Assembly (NCBI RefSeq): GCF_004016505.1
Contig: NZ_SACR01000002.1
Coordinates: 806,001 to 870,000 of the forward strand
Reading direction: 5' to 3'
Length of the DNA stretch: 64,000 nt
Origin: Rubrivivax rivuli
GTDB taxonomy: Bacteria > Pseudomonadota > Gammaproteobacteria > Burkholderiales > Burkholderiaceae_C
Shown piece after piece: positions 1-8,271 of this stretch. Positions within the stretch are counted from its first letter, which is position 1, and each line of letters starts with the position of its first letter. Both the position numbers and the translations under genes were made by a program. Below the pieces are notes generated by a model. That model did not search any database and was not told the origin of the DNA. It worked only from the letters and a program-made list of their open reading frames with translations.

Positions 1-335
1 AACTCGTACATCACCGTCATCATCTCGCCCGGGTGCACCTGCAGCGAGCTGCGCGCGGGCTTGAAATCCCAGGGGCCGCGCACGTTGCCGTCGAATTCGA
101 CCGTGATGGTGCGGCTGGTGTCGACCTGCGTGTTCGCCGGCACCGAATGCGTGCTCCACTTGCCGGTGGCGATGCGTTGCTCAGAGAGGCTGAGCACGTT
201 GATGCCCAGCGCCTCGCAGATGGCGCGGTACATCGGCACCAGCGCGTAGCCGAAGCCGAACATCACCGCCACGATGACGAGCAACTTGCCCAGCATGCGC
301 CGGTTGTCGGCAAAGAGGCGGTTCATCGATGGCAT
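1..335 (-). CDS. ctaG: Cytochrome c oxidase assembly protein CtaG/Cox11, 3' end missing
   Basis: This is the first 111 or so codons of a CtaG/Cox11 copper chaperone, which delivers copper to the CuB site of cytochrome oxidase subunit I. The reading frame runs off the left edge of the window. A short cytoplasmic start is followed by one membrane segment at about residues 14-32 and then by the periplasmic Cox11 domain, with family motifs YRAICEALG and VEFDGNVRGPWDF. The copper-binding cysteine pair of the family lies further on and is not visible. The start at 335 is used; an in-frame ATG at 326 is an alternative. It lies 10 bases after a small assembly peptide and downstream of ctaD on the same strand, the usual betaproteobacterial order. 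Confidence 0.93.
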   Translation of the reverse strand, partial: MPSMNRLFADNRRMLGKLLVIVAVMFGFGYALVPMYRAICEALGINVLSLSEQRIATGKWSTHSVPANTQVDTSRTITVEFDGNVRGPWDFKPARSSLQVHPGEMMTVMYE

Positions 336-345
336 GGTCGGGCTC

Positions 346-462
346 TCAACCGCCGAAGTAGGCGAGCTTGGTGACGAAGCCCAGCGCGAAGACCAGAGCC
401 ACCGACGCCAGGATCAGACCCAAACGCCGGTTGGCCTTGCGCTGCTGTTCACTCAGAGCCAT
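346..462 (-). CDS. Small cytochrome oxidase assembly peptide (38 aa)
   Basis: This 38-residue protein begins MALSEQQRKANRRLGL and has one hydrophobic helix at about residues 14-31. It has a basic, polar N-terminus and a very short tail ending in FGG. It sits between ctaD (16 bases upstream) and ctaG (10 bases downstream). Burkholderiales genomes carry an annotated 'cytochrome oxidase small assembly protein' of this size and position. The identification rests on position, length and the single-span layout. Its exact role in oxidase assembly is inferred from context. Confidence 0.8.
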   Translation of the reverse strand: MALSEQQRKANRRLGLILASVALVFALGFVTKLAYFGG

Positions 463-478
463 GGGGCACCGTCTGCGC

Positions 479-2113
479 TCAGCCGATCACGCGCGTGGCG
501 GTGGCGTCCAGCTTCGGGGGCGTCTCGAAGGTGTGCCACGGCGCCGGCGAAGGCACTTCCCACTCCAGGCCTTCAGCGGCTTCCCAGGGCTTCTGGGGCG
601 CCGGCTCGCCCTTGCCGCGCATCATGGGCAGCACGACGAAGACGAAGAAGTAGACCTGCATCAGCCCGAAGCCGAATGCGCCCACCGAGGCGATGGCGTT
701 GAAGTCGGCGAACTGCATCGGGTAGTCGGCATAACGGCGGGGCATGCCGGCCAGACCCAGGAAGTGCATCGGGAAGAAGGTGATGTTGAAGAAGATCAAC
801 GAACCCCAGAAGTGGATCTTGCCGCGCGTCTCGCTGTACATGACACCGGTCCACTTCGGACCCCAGTAGTACACACCCGCGAACAGCGCGAACAGCGAGC
901 CCGCCACCAGCACGTAGTGGAAGTGCGCCACCACGTAGTAGGTGTCCTGCAACTGGATGTCGATGGGCGCCATGGCCAGGATCAGGCCCGTGAAGCCGCC
1001 CATGGTGAACACGAAGAGGAAGCCCACGCTCCAGAGCATCGGGGTCTCGAAGGTCATCGAGCCCTTCCACATCGTGGCGATCCAGTTGAAGATCTTCACG
1101 CCCGTGGGCACCGCGATCAGCATGGTCGCGTACATGAAGAAGAGCTGGCCCGTCACCGGCATGCCGGTGGTGTACATGTGGTGCGCCCACACGATGAAGC
1201 TCAGGATGGCGATGGAGGCCGTGGCGTACACCATCGAGGTGTAGCCGAAGAGGCGCTTGCGTGCGAAGGCCGGGATGATGGCGCTGACGATGCCGAACGC
1301 CGGCAAGATCATGATGTAGACCTCGGGGTGACCGAAGAACCAGAAGATGTGCTGGTACATCACCGGGTCACCGCCGCCGGCGGGGTTGAAGAAGCTGGTA
1401 CCGAAGTGGCGGTCGGTCAGCGTCATCGTGATGGCGCCGGCCAGCACGGGCATCACCGCGATGAGCAGGTAGGCCGTGATCAGCCAGGTCCAGGCGAACA
1501 GCGGCATCTTCATCAGCGTCATGCCAGGCGCGCGCATGTTCAGGATGGTGACGATGATGTTGATCGAGCCCATGATCGAGCTCGCGCCCATGATGTGCAT
1601 GGCGAAAATGCCAGCGTCCATCGAGGGGCCCATCTGCAGCGTCAGCGGCGCATAGAGCGTCCAGCCGGCGGCCGGGGCGCCACCGGGCATGAAGAAGCTG
1701 CCCACCAGCATCAGCGCCGCCGGGATCAGCAGCCAGAAGCTGAGGTTGTTCATGCGCGCGAAGGCCATGTCCGCCGCGCCGATCTGGAGCGGCAGCATCC
1801 AGTTCGCGAAGCCCACGAAGGCCGGCATGATGGCGCCGAACACCATGATCAGGCCGTGCATCGTCGTGAGCTGGTTGAACAGCTCCGGGTTGACGAACTG
1901 CAGGCCCGGCTGGAAGAGCTCGGCACGGATGCCCAGCGCCAGCACGCCACCCACCATCAGCATCGCGAAGCTGAACAGCAGGTACATCGTGCCGATGTCC
2001 TTGTGGTTGGTGGCGAACAGCCAACGACGCCAGCCATGCGGATGGCCGTGGTCGTGGGCGTGGTCGTCAGAATGGCCGCCTGCGTGGCCCTTGGGGTCGA
2101 GAACTGCGCTCAT
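479..2113 (-). CDS. ctaD: Cytochrome c oxidase subunit I
   Basis: This is the 544-residue catalytic subunit of an aa3/caa3-type haem-copper oxidase. It carries haem a, haem a3 and CuB in the inner membrane and pumps protons while reducing oxygen to water. Family motifs are clear: WLFATNHKDIGTMYL near residue 30, the CuB/crosslink motif HPEVYIMILPAFG in the middle, the K-channel helix TGMPVTGQLFFMY, and DTYYVVAHFHYVL with the haem ligand histidines. The N-terminus before the first helix is unusually rich in histidine (HSDDHAHDHGHPHG). An AAAAGGA ribosome site precedes the ATG. ctaC lies 33 bases upstream, so the two are surely co-transcribed. Confidence 0.98.
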   Translation of the reverse strand: MSAVLDPKGHAGGHSDDHAHDHGHPHGWRRWLFATNHKDIGTMYLLFSFAMLMVGGVLALGIRAELFQPGLQFVNPELFNQLTTMHGLIMVFGAIMPAFVGFANWMLPLQIGAADMAFARMNNLSFWLLIPAALMLVGSFFMPGGAPAAGWTLYAPLTLQMGPSMDAGIFAMHIMGASSIMGSINIIVTILNMRAPGMTLMKMPLFAWTWLITAYLLIAVMPVLAGAITMTLTDRHFGTSFFNPAGGGDPVMYQHIFWFFGHPEVYIMILPAFGIVSAIIPAFARKRLFGYTSMVYATASIAILSFIVWAHHMYTTGMPVTGQLFFMYATMLIAVPTGVKIFNWIATMWKGSMTFETPMLWSVGFLFVFTMGGFTGLILAMAPIDIQLQDTYYVVAHFHYVLVAGSLFALFAGVYYWGPKWTGVMYSETRGKIHFWGSLIFFNITFFPMHFLGLAGMPRRYADYPMQFADFNAIASVGAFGFGLMQVYFFVFVVLPMMRGKGEPAPQKPWEAAEGLEWEVPSPAPWHTFETPPKLDATATRVIG

Positions 2114-2146
2114 GGTGAATCCTTTTGGCGTCTGCTGGGCGGCCGA

Positions 2147-3334
2147 TTACTTGCGGGCGGCAACAATTTCAGACGGCTGCACGACCGTGCCCGTCTTGTT
2201 GCCCCAGGAATTCTTGGTGTAGGTGGCCACAGCCGCAATCTCGGTGTCCGAGAGCGTCTTCCAGGCCGGCATCGCCCCGTTGGCGGCGCCATTCAACAGG
2301 ATCTGGATCTGCTTGCTCTTGTCGGCGTCGGTCACCACCGGGCTGCCGTCGAGTGCCTTGATGGGGCCGGCGCCCTTGCCGTCGGGCCGGTGGCAGGCGG
2401 CGCAGTTGGCGGCGTAGACCTTCTCGCCACGGGCCACCAGGTCTTCCAGCGTCCAGACCTTGCTCGGATCATCGGCCAGCGCGGCCATTTCCTTCTTCTT
2501 GCCTTCCACCCACTTGGCGTAGTCCTCGGTGCTGAGCACCTTCACGTGGATGGGCATGTAGGCGTGCTCCTTGCCGCAGAGCTCGGCGCACTGGCCGTAG
2601 TAATCGCCCACCTTTTCGGCGCGGAACCAGGTGTCGCGCACGAAGCCGGGGATGGCATCCTGCTTGACGCCCAAGCTGGGCACCATCCAGGCGTGGATCA
2701 CGTCGTTGGCCGTGGTGACGATGCGCACCTTCTGGTTGACGGGCACGACCAGGGGGTTGTCCACCTTCAGCAGGTAGTCGTCACCCGAGGGCTTGCCGCT
2801 GTCGGACATGGTGCGCTGCGACACGTCGAGCGTCGACAGGAAGGCGATGCCCTCACCCTGGCCCTTCAGGTAGTCGTAGCCCCACTTCCACTGGTAGCCG
2901 GTGGCCTTGATGGTGAGGTCGGCGTTGCTGGTGTCCTTCATGGCCACCACGGTGCGCGTGGCCATGGCGCCCATGATCACGACGATGATGAAGGGCACGA
3001 TGGTCCAGGCGATCTCGACCGCCACACTCTCATGGAAGTTCGCCGGCTTGTGGCCCAGCGACTTGCGGTGCTTGAGGATCGAATAGAACATCACCGCGAA
3101 CACCGCGATGAAGATCACCAGGCACACCACCAGCATGAAGTTGTGCAGGAAGTGCTGCTGCTCGCCGATCTTGGTGACCGGATCGTGCAGGTTCAACTGG
3201 TTGACCTTGGGGCCGCCGGGCAGGTCGTTCGTGGCCAGGGCCACGCCGCTTGCCGTCAGGGCACCCAGGGCCAGCAAGGGCTGCGCGCAGCGCCGGGTCA
3301 GGCTGGACCAGGAGATAGGCTTCATCGTCATCAT
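2147..3334 (-). CDS. ctaC: Cytochrome c oxidase subunit II with fused cytochrome c domain (caa3 type)
   Basis: The 395-residue protein has a signal peptide (residues about 1-33), two membrane helices, a cupredoxin domain and a C-terminal cytochrome c. The CuA ligands are seen in CAELCGKEHAYM (C249, C253, H257, M260), with the upstream histidine in VIHAWMVPSLG. The covalent haem motif CAACH is at 311-315 and the likely axial methionine is in GAMPAWKTLSD. It accepts electrons from cytochrome c and passes them to subunit I. The start at 3334 is chosen because its ATG overlaps the TGA of the DUF2244 gene (ATGA), implying translational coupling, and because a good signal peptide follows. Longer in-frame extensions lack a leader sequence. 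Confidence 0.96.
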   Translation of the reverse strand: MMTMKPISWSSLTRRCAQPLLALGALTASGVALATNDLPGGPKVNQLNLHDPVTKIGEQQHFLHNFMLVVCLVIFIAVFAVMFYSILKHRKSLGHKPANFHESVAVEIAWTIVPFIIVVIMGAMATRTVVAMKDTSNADLTIKATGYQWKWGYDYLKGQGEGIAFLSTLDVSQRTMSDSGKPSGDDYLLKVDNPLVVPVNQKVRIVTTANDVIHAWMVPSLGVKQDAIPGFVRDTWFRAEKVGDYYGQCAELCGKEHAYMPIHVKVLSTEDYAKWVEGKKKEMAALADDPSKVWTLEDLVARGEKVYAANCAACHRPDGKGAGPIKALDGSPVVTDADKSKQIQILLNGAANGAMPAWKTLSDTEIAAVATYTKNSWGNKTGTVVQPSEIVAARK

Positions 3335-3975
3335 GGAGTGCTTCGGTTCGGATCGGTCTCTGTGCCAGGCTGCGAAGACAAGCGACGCAGGGCCCGGCGG
3401 AGTTCTTGTGCGAAGGCGCCGCGCAGTTCCGGACGCAGCTGGCGCCCCACCTGCACGAGTTGCCCTCGCCCCCGGAGCTGCACCAGCGAGCCCTGCCCGC
3501 GGGCGGGCTCCACGTGCAGCCAGTCGGCAAGGAATTCGGTGCGATCGACCTTGGAGCCCACGCACTGCTCGACCTGGAGCGAGCGCCCCACGAGTGTGAG
3601 GACTTCTCGATCACCCGCGTGGCGAGCGAAGAGCAGCAGCGCAAGCCCAACCGCCAGCAATTCAAGGCCCGTGAACAGCAGCACCAGCGGCGCACCCTGC
3701 AGGAAAAAGAAAGTGCCTATGAACAGCGACACCGCGCAGAGCGAGGCGTAGAACCAGCCCAATTGGCGCGGCGTGATCGAGCAGTTGCGCTTGAACAGCC
3801 ACTGCAATGACACAGGGCTGCCGGGCAGGTGAGCCAGCACCACCTCGCGCCCGAAAACCCAGGACCCATCGCGCAGCGAAGCGTGCGGCTCGGGCCAGAG
3901 GCCTGGGGCGTAGGTGGCGGACATCGGAGGGCGTACTGCAGGGGCGGAAGTGACGGTGCGGGCTGGAGCAGGCAT
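3331..3975 (-). CDS. DUF2244-family integral membrane protein
   Basis: This 214-residue protein has two adjacent membrane helices (about residues 80-125: LGWFYASLCAVSLFIGTFFF and LLFTGLELLAVGLALLL). They are followed by a beta-rich cytoplasmic region with LTLVGRSLQVEQCVG and DWLHVEP. This is the DUF2244 pattern, a family of unknown function found next to cytochrome oxidase genes. Its stop codon overlaps the ctaC start by ATGA, so it is probably translated with subunit II and may help oxidase biogenesis; that role is inference. The start at 3975 (MPAPARTV) leaves a leader of about 50 bases from a TAGAAT box at 4031-4036. Confidence 0.85.
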   Translation of the reverse strand: MPAPARTVTSAPAVRPPMSATYAPGLWPEPHASLRDGSWVFGREVVLAHLPGSPVSLQWLFKRNCSITPRQLGWFYASLCAVSLFIGTFFFLQGAPLVLLFTGLELLAVGLALLLFARHAGDREVLTLVGRSLQVEQCVGSKVDRTEFLADWLHVEPARGQGSLVQLRGRGQLVQVGRQLRPELRGAFAQELRRALRRLSSQPGTETDPNRSTP

Positions 3976-4030
3976 CAAACGCTCGCTGGTGCAGCCGATT
4001 GCGGCGACCCAACCCCTAATTTCATCTGGA

Positions 4031-4036
4031 ATTCTA
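4031..4036 (-). promoter_or_regulatory. Candidate -10 element for the DUF2244-ctaC-ctaD operon
   Basis: On the minus strand the sequence reads TATAGAAT, with TAGAAT at 4036-4031. This would start transcription near 4024, about 50 bases before the DUF2244 ATG. It lies in an AT-richer patch of an otherwise very GC-rich region, just after the stop of the upstream methyltransferase gene. No convincing -35 hexamer is visible at normal spacing. Confidence 0.4.
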
Positions 4037-4068
4037 TAGCAGTGAGCCCGCTTCACCGGGCTGCGGGG

Positions 4069-4998
4069 TCAGCCTCTACCGTCTGATCGGCGGCCAGACT
4101 TCACCATGGCGCGCAGGTCTGCCAGTGGCACCTGGGTTTCGGCGGCCAAGCGCGCCCTGGGCAGGGGCTTGAAGGCATGGCCGTAGACGATCTCGAAGTC
4201 CAGGCCGAGGCGGCCATCCGGGCCGGCCAGGCCACGCAGGGCCTGGAGCAGTTGCTGCCGCCAACGCGGCGTGCGCAGGCCCGGGTAGCGGTCCAGGGCC
4301 AGGTTGCCCCCCAACTGCCGCAGTTCGGCCAACAGCTCTTCGGGCGTGGCCCAGGTGAGGGTGATGGTTTCCTGGTCCATCACCGGGTCTGCGAAGCCAG
4401 CCTCGATCAGCATGTCGCCGAGGTCGTGCATGTCGACGAAAGGCGCCAGGGGCGACGGCCAGCCTTTCGCCCGGTACAGGGCCTGCAGGCTGTTCAAGGT
4501 GCCGGGGCCGAGCGTCGAGAACATCAAGAAGCCGTCGACGGCCAGCGCCCGGTGCCATTGGCGCATCCGCCGCAGCGGCTCGGCGGCGCCGTGCAAACCC
4601 ATGTTGGCCCACACCAGCTGCACCTGTCCGGGCGTCACCGCATCGGGGTCCATCGCCTGCGCAGCGGCGCCGGCCCAGCGGCGTGGCGACCACCAGGGCT
4701 GCGCCAGAGCCTCGGCCGTGGCGCCAAGCCGCGTGGCGCTGTGCTCCACGGCCAGAAGGCGCGCCCTTGGGTAGCGCTCGCGCAACTGCGGCTGGCTGGC
4801 GCCGAGGAAGGCCTCCCAGTCGGCCACCGCAGCGGGCTGCATCTTGATGAAGGGCAGCCGCTCGGCCATGCGCCGCGCCACCTCGCCGTGCAGCCAGGGA
4901 GGCTGCGCCGCGGCCTGCAGCCGGCGCTGCACGCGCTCCAGCGCGCGGACGTCCAGCGGACGGGCCTTGTCGCTGCCGCCGGAGTCGGGGAGTGCCAT
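4069..4998 (-). CDS. BioC-like methyltransferase family protein
   Basis: This 309-residue protein resembles the methyltransferases annotated as BioC-like in Burkholderiales. The C-terminal half has the class I methyltransferase pattern: VQLVWANMGLHG (motif post II), FLMFSTLGPGTL and the helix HDLGDMLIEAGFADPVMD. BioC methylates malonyl-ACP at the start of biotin synthesis. Here the SAM-binding motif I is degenerate: no DxGxGxG loop is seen before the strand ARLLAVEHS, where MQPAAVADWEAFLGAS stands instead. Catalytic activity is therefore uncertain. No other biotin gene is nearby. The start at 4998 (MALPDSGG) is set by the short divergent spacer to comF. It could be a non-catalytic relative. 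Confidence 0.7.
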   Translation of the reverse strand: MALPDSGGSDKARPLDVRALERVQRRLQAAAQPPWLHGEVARRMAERLPFIKMQPAAVADWEAFLGASQPQLRERYPRARLLAVEHSATRLGATAEALAQPWWSPRRWAGAAAQAMDPDAVTPGQVQLVWANMGLHGAAEPLRRMRQWHRALAVDGFLMFSTLGPGTLNSLQALYRAKGWPSPLAPFVDMHDLGDMLIEAGFADPVMDQETITLTWATPEELLAELRQLGGNLALDRYPGLRTPRWRQQLLQALRGLAGPDGRLGLDFEIVYGHAFKPLPRARLAAETQVPLADLRAMVKSGRRSDGRG

Positions 4999-5008
4999 GG
5001 GTGGGCAG

Positions 5009-5014
5009 TATATT
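5009..5014 (+). promoter_or_regulatory. Candidate -10 element of comF, next to its start codon
   Basis: TATATT is followed by only six bases (gagccg) before the ATG at 5021. The predicted transcription start would fall on or beside the start codon, giving a leaderless mRNA. No Shine-Dalgarno sequence is visible in front of this ATG. The whole spacer to the divergent methyltransferase start (4998) is only 22 bases. Confidence 0.45.
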
Positions 5015-5020
5015 GAGCCG

Positions 5021-5746
5021 ATGCGCCGCCACGCCCCTGCCAGGCTCACGTTGCCGCAGCAGTGCGAGGTCTGCCGGCGCTGGGCAGACAGCGGCATCTG
5101 CGCCGAGTGCCTGTGCCGCTTCGCCGCGCCGCGCCCGCGTTGCACCACCTGCGGCCTCGTCACGGGGCTGGCCTTGCCGCGATGCGGCGCCTGTCTGCGA
5201 GAGCCGCCTCCCTTCGAATGCACGGTCTGCGTGGCCGACTACGCCTACCCCTGGGATCGCCTCATCACCGCCTTCAAGTTTCACGGCCGCGCCGAACTCG
5301 CCATGCCGCTGGCGGAACTGCTTGCCGCGGCGGTCAGACGCTCGGTGGCACAGGCGCCCAGGCCCTGGCCCGACACCGTGCTGCCCGTGCCCCTGGCACC
5401 AGCGCGCCTGCGCGAGCGGGGCTACAACCAGGCGTGGGAACTGGCGCGGCACGTGGCCCGCACCCTGGCGCTGCCGTCGGACGCCGCGCTGCTGCAGCGC
5501 CCGCTGGACACCGCGCACCAGAGCGCCTTGACGCGCAGCGAACGCCAGCGCAACCTGCGCACGGCCTTCATGGCCGACCCGCAGCGGCGCAACGCGCTGC
5601 AAGGCCGGCGTGTCGCGCTGGTCGATGACGTGATGACCACGGGCGCCACGGTGCGCGAATCCGCTGCCGTGCTGCGCCGCGCCGGCGCGGCGGCGGTCGA
5701 GGTCTGGGTGCTGGCGCGCACGCCCGACAACCCCACCGCCGATTGA
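5021..5746 (+). CDS. comF: ComF-family phosphoribosyltransferase
   Basis: The 241-residue protein starts with a zinc-finger-like segment (CEVC at 15-18, GICAEC at 25-30, then CTTCG and CGACL). A phosphoribosyltransferase fold follows, with the PRPP-binding loop VALVDDVMTTGATV at about 197-210. ComF proteins are linked to DNA uptake and natural transformation; the exact reaction is unsettled. The motif RERGYNQAWELAR is typical of the family. The start at 5021 is preferred because a TATATT box sits six bases upstream; in-frame extension further upstream would overlap the divergent gene. trmL follows after 7 bases, so the two form a unit. Confidence 0.9.
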   Translation: MRRHAPARLTLPQQCEVCRRWADSGICAECLCRFAAPRPRCTTCGLVTGLALPRCGACLREPPPFECTVCVADYAYPWDRLITAFKFHGRAELAMPLAELLAAAVRRSVAQAPRPWPDTVLPVPLAPARLRERGYNQAWELARHVARTLALPSDAALLQRPLDTAHQSALTRSERQRNLRTAFMADPQRRNALQGRRVALVDDVMTTGATVRESAAVLRRAGAAAVEVWVLARTPDNPTAD

Positions 5747-5753
5747 AGTTCCC

Positions 5754-6227
5754 ATGTTCCACATCGTGCTCGTCCACCCCGAGATTCCGCCCAACACCGG
5801 CAACGTGATCCGCCTGGCCGCCAACACCGGCTGCGCGCTGCACCTGGTGGAGCCGCTGGGTTTCTCGATGGACGACAAGCTGCTGCGGCGCGCCGGCCTG
5901 GACTACCACGAGACCGCCGCGGTGCGCCGGCATGCCTCGTGGGAGGCGCTGCTGAGCAGCGAGCGGCCCGACCCGAAGCGCTGCTTCGCGTTCACCACCC
6001 GCGGCTCGCAGCCGCTGCCGGCGGTGCACTGGCAGTCCGGCGACTGGATGGTCTTCGGCTGCGAGTCGGCCGGCCTGCCGCCGGCCCTTCGCGACAGCTT
6101 TCCGGCCGCGCAGCGGGTGCGCCTGCCCATGCTTGCCGGGCAGCGCAGCCTGAACCTCAGCAACGCAGTGGCAGTGGCGGTTTTCGACGCCTGGCGCCAG
6201 TGTGGCTACGAGGGCGCCGCGGGCTGA
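5754..6227 (+). CDS. trmL: tRNA (cytidine/uridine(34)-2'-O)-methyltransferase TrmL
   Basis: This 157-residue SPOUT-class enzyme 2'-O-methylates the wobble base of tRNA-Leu using SAM. The family signatures are the N-terminal HPEIPPNTGNVIRLAANTG and the C-terminal trefoil-knot motif LPMLAGQRSLNLSNAVAVA. Length and motif spacing match E. coli TrmL (YibK). In E. coli it also lies close to secB and gpsA, so the neighbourhood is conserved. It starts 7 bases after comF and converges on gpsA, with a short hairpin between the stops. Confidence 0.96.
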   Translation: MFHIVLVHPEIPPNTGNVIRLAANTGCALHLVEPLGFSMDDKLLRRAGLDYHETAAVRRHASWEALLSSERPDPKRCFAFTTRGSQPLPAVHWQSGDWMVFGCESAGLPPALRDSFPAAQRVRLPMLAGQRSLNLSNAVAVAVFDAWRQCGYEGAAG

Positions 6228-6234
6228 GGGCCTG

Positions 6235-6263
6235 CGGCCCGGGTTGCCTCAAGCCTCGGGCCG
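6235..6263. terminator. Inverted repeat at the trmL/gpsA convergent ends
   Basis: CGGCCCG at 6235-6241 pairs with CGGGCCG at 6257-6263 around a 15-base loop, just after the trmL stop and overlapping the last codons of gpsA. It could act as a terminator for both genes, but there is no T tract on either side, so the call is tentative. Confidence 0.35.
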
Positions 6264-7250
6264 CGGATCGCGTGCCATCAGCAGGCGCAGCGCATCGGCC
6301 GGGCCCAGTCGGCCTTCCAGCACTTCGCAGACGGCATCGGTGATCGGCATCTCCACGCCCGCTGCGCGGGCGCGGTCGCGCACGGTCACGGCGCTGTAGA
6401 CACCCTCGGCGACATGGCCAAGCTCGCTCAAGGTCTCGGGCAAGGTGCGCCCGGCGGCCAGCATCAGGCCGACGCGCCGGTTGCGCGAGAGGTCGCCGGT
6501 GGCCGTGAGCACGAGATCGCCCAGGCCCGACAGGCCCATGAAGGTATCGGGCCGGGCGCCAAGCGCCACGCCCAGGCGCGTCATCTCGGCCAGGCCCCGG
6601 GTGATGAGCGCCGCCCGCGCATTGAGCCCCGGCGCCCCTTCGCGGCCCGCCCCAGCCAGGCCATCGACGATGCCGGTGGCGATGGCCAGCACGTTCTTCA
6701 CGGCGCCGCCCACCTCCACGCCCACGGTGTCGGTGCTGGAGTAGACCCGCAAGTTGTCGCCGTGGAAGGCCGCCACGGCCGACTGGACCAGGGCCGTGTC
6801 GTTGCTGGCCGCCACCAAGGCCGTGGGTTGGCCGCGCGCCACCTCGAGCGCGAAGCTGGGGCCGGAGAGCACACCGGCCGCGGCCGAGGGCCGCACCTCG
6901 CGCGCCACCTCGTGGCCCAGCGCACCAGTGCGCGCCTCGAAGCCCTTGCACAGCCACAGCACGGGGCGGGCATCGGGAATGCGGGCCAGTTGCTCGCGCA
7001 ATGCCGCCATCGGCGTGGCGATGACGGTGAGGCCTTGGCACGCATGGGCCTGGGCCTGTGAAAAATCGGCCGTGACGCGCAAGGTCGGCGGCAATGCAAC
7101 GCCGCCGAGGTAGCGGCTGTTGCGCCGCTCGGCCAACAGGGCCTGGGCCTGGGAGGCGTCGCGCGCCCACAGCAGGGTGTCATGGCGCTGCGCCGCGGCC
7201 ATGGCCAGCGCCGTGCCCCAGGCGCCCGCGCCGAAGACGGCGATCTTCAC
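6249..7250 (-). CDS. gpsA: NAD(P)-dependent glycerol-3-phosphate dehydrogenase
   Basis: The 333-residue enzyme reduces dihydroxyacetone phosphate to sn-glycerol-3-phosphate, the backbone for phospholipid synthesis, in the cytoplasm. The N-terminal Rossmann motif [10 protein letters not shown] (residues 7-16) binds the cofactor. The segment [15 protein letters not shown] and the catalytic-lysine region [20 protein letters not shown] are diagnostic. It is the last gene of the rhodanese-grxC-secB-gpsA cluster, whose order matches the yibN-grxC-secB-gpsA cluster of E. coli. About 97 bases containing a decayed repeat separate it from secB. Confidence 0.97.
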   Translation of the reverse strand: MKIAVFGAGAWGTALAMAAAQRHDTLLWARDASQAQALLAERRNSRYLGGVALPPTLRVTADFSQAQAHACQGLTVIATPMAALREQLARIPDARPVLWLCKGFEARTGALGHEVAREVRPSAAAGVLSGPSFALEVARGQPTALVAASNDTALVQSAVAAFHGDNLRVYSSTDTVGVEVGGAVKNVLAIATGIVDGLAGAGREGAPGLNARAALITRGLAEMTRLGVALGARPDTFMGLSGLGDLVLTATGDLSRNRRVGLMLAAGRTLPETLSELGHVAEGVYSAVTVRDRARAAGVEMPITDAVCEVLEGRLGPADALRLLMARDPRPEA

Positions 7251-7262
7251 AGGCTCGCTGCG

Positions 7263-7346
7263 CCCCTTCCTTCCCGGATCGGGGCCCCCCGGTCCGGGAA
7301 GAGCCCCCCGGGGGTGGCGAAGGCGCGCAGCGACAAGCCCGGAGCC
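7263..7346. repeat. Probable decayed copy of the dispersed GC-rich intergenic repeat
   Basis: The spacer between secB and gpsA contains gagccccccgggggtggcg followed by degenerate forms of the AGCGA and CCCGG(G) blocks. These are seen in better form at 15736-15820, 40959-41043 and 46844-46929. Two potential hairpins are present: an outer TTCCCGGA/TCCGGGAA pair and CCCCCCGGGGG. Similarity is partial, so it may only be a convergent hairpin structure. Confidence 0.4.
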
Positions 7347-7347
7347 C

Positions 7348-7818
7348 TTAGTTCACGCCTGTGATGATGCTGGAGCCGCCGTTGGCCTGCGCAGCCATCT
7401 GTGCCTGCTGGGCCTCGAACATGGCCTGGAAATTCACTTCGGTCAGCAGGATGGGCGGGAAACCTGCACGGGTGCAGACATCGCTGACGATGGCGCGCAG
7501 GTAGGGGTAGATCATCTGCGGGCAGACGATGCTGATAATGCCCTGCATCTGCTCTTCGGGCACGTTGCGGATCTCGAAGATGCCGGCCTGCTTGGCCTCC
7601 ACCAGGAACAGCACCTTGTCCTTGACCTTGGTGGTGACGGTGGCGGTGACGGTCACTTCGAAGATGCCGTCCTGCACCGGCTGCGCGCCCATGCCCAGGT
7701 TGATGTCGACCTGCGGCTGAGCCTGCTCGAGCAGGATCGCCGGCGAATTGGGTTGCTCCAGCGACAGGTCCTTCAGGTACATGCGCTGGATCTGGAAAAC
7801 GGGGGTCTCGTCGGCCAT
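7348..7818 (-). CDS. secB: Protein-export chaperone SecB
   Basis: This 156-residue cytoplasmic chaperone keeps precursor proteins unfolded and hands them to SecA. The conserved core is visible: [19 protein letters not shown] at the N-terminus, the acidic surface [10 protein letters not shown], and [19 protein letters not shown]. The C-terminal region has [16 protein letters not shown] and [12 protein letters not shown]. The start at 7818 fits the family length; in-frame codons further upstream are not conserved. grxC ends 136 bases upstream, and a CATAAT box in that gap suggests a promoter of its own. Confidence 0.97.
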   Translation of the reverse strand: MADETPVFQIQRMYLKDLSLEQPNSPAILLEQAQPQVDINLGMGAQPVQDGIFEVTVTATVTTKVKDKVLFLVEAKQAGIFEIRNVPEEQMQGIISIVCPQMIYPYLRAIVSDVCTRAGFPPILLTEVNFQAMFEAQQAQMAAQANGGSSIITGVN

Positions 7819-7879
7819 GAGAGGGGTTCCAAAGGTGACAAAGCCCGACGCCGCAGGTGGCACCGAGCCGCAGCGCGGG

Positions 7880-7885
7880 ATTATG
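7880..7885 (-). promoter_or_regulatory. Candidate -10 element upstream of secB
   Basis: On the minus strand CATAAT lies about 62 bases before the secB ATG, in the only sizeable spacer within the grxC-secB-gpsA cluster. A start near 7873 would give a leader of about 55 bases. No clear -35 box is seen. Confidence 0.35.
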
Positions 7886-7954
7886 GCCGAGCGCCTGACC
7901 TCACCCAGCCCGGCAACGCCCATGAAGCCCCGCGATGCGGGGGCCCAGGAATGT

Positions 7955-8221
7955 TCAGTTGGCCGCCTGGCCCAGCAAAGGCAGGAGCCCGCCGCGCTGG
8001 TCGAGTGCGATGAGGTCGTCGCAGCCGCCGACATGCGTTTCGCCGATGAAGATCTGCGGCACGGTGCGGCGACCGGTGATCTCCATCATGTGCTGGCGCT
8101 GCACCGGGTCGAGATCGATCCGGATCTCGTTGATCTGCTCGACACCCCGCTGCTTGAGCAGGGCCTTGGCCCGGACGCAGAAAGGGCAGACCTGCGTGGT
8201 GTACATGGTCACGGAACTCAT
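7955..8221 (-). CDS. grxC: Glutaredoxin 3
   Basis: This 88-residue glutaredoxin reduces disulfides using glutathione in the cytoplasm. The active site is CPFC at residues 12-15 (after MYTTQV). The cis-proline loop [18 protein letters not shown], which binds glutathione, is intact. Length matches the GrxC subgroup. It lies between a membrane-anchored rhodanese and secB, the same order as in E. coli. Confidence 0.97.
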   Translation of the reverse strand: MSSVTMYTTQVCPFCVRAKALLKQRGVEQINEIRIDLDPVQRQHMMEITGRRTVPQIFIGETHVGGCDDLIALDQRGGLLPLLGQAAN

Positions 8222-8271
8222 GCGGTGCCTTTCGGAAGCAGATGCAGGCGTGAACGGCGGCTTGCGAACCC

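Noticed and set aside
3335..3565. Longer N-terminus for ctaC
   Set aside because: The extension overlaps the DUF2244 gene and would bury the signal peptide; the overlap start at 3334 is better.
368..3751. A long plus-strand frame (1127 codons) across ctaD and ctaC
   Set aside because: Antisense shadow of the oxidase genes, with a low-complexity His/Arg/Glu product; the minus-strand genes have clear family matches.
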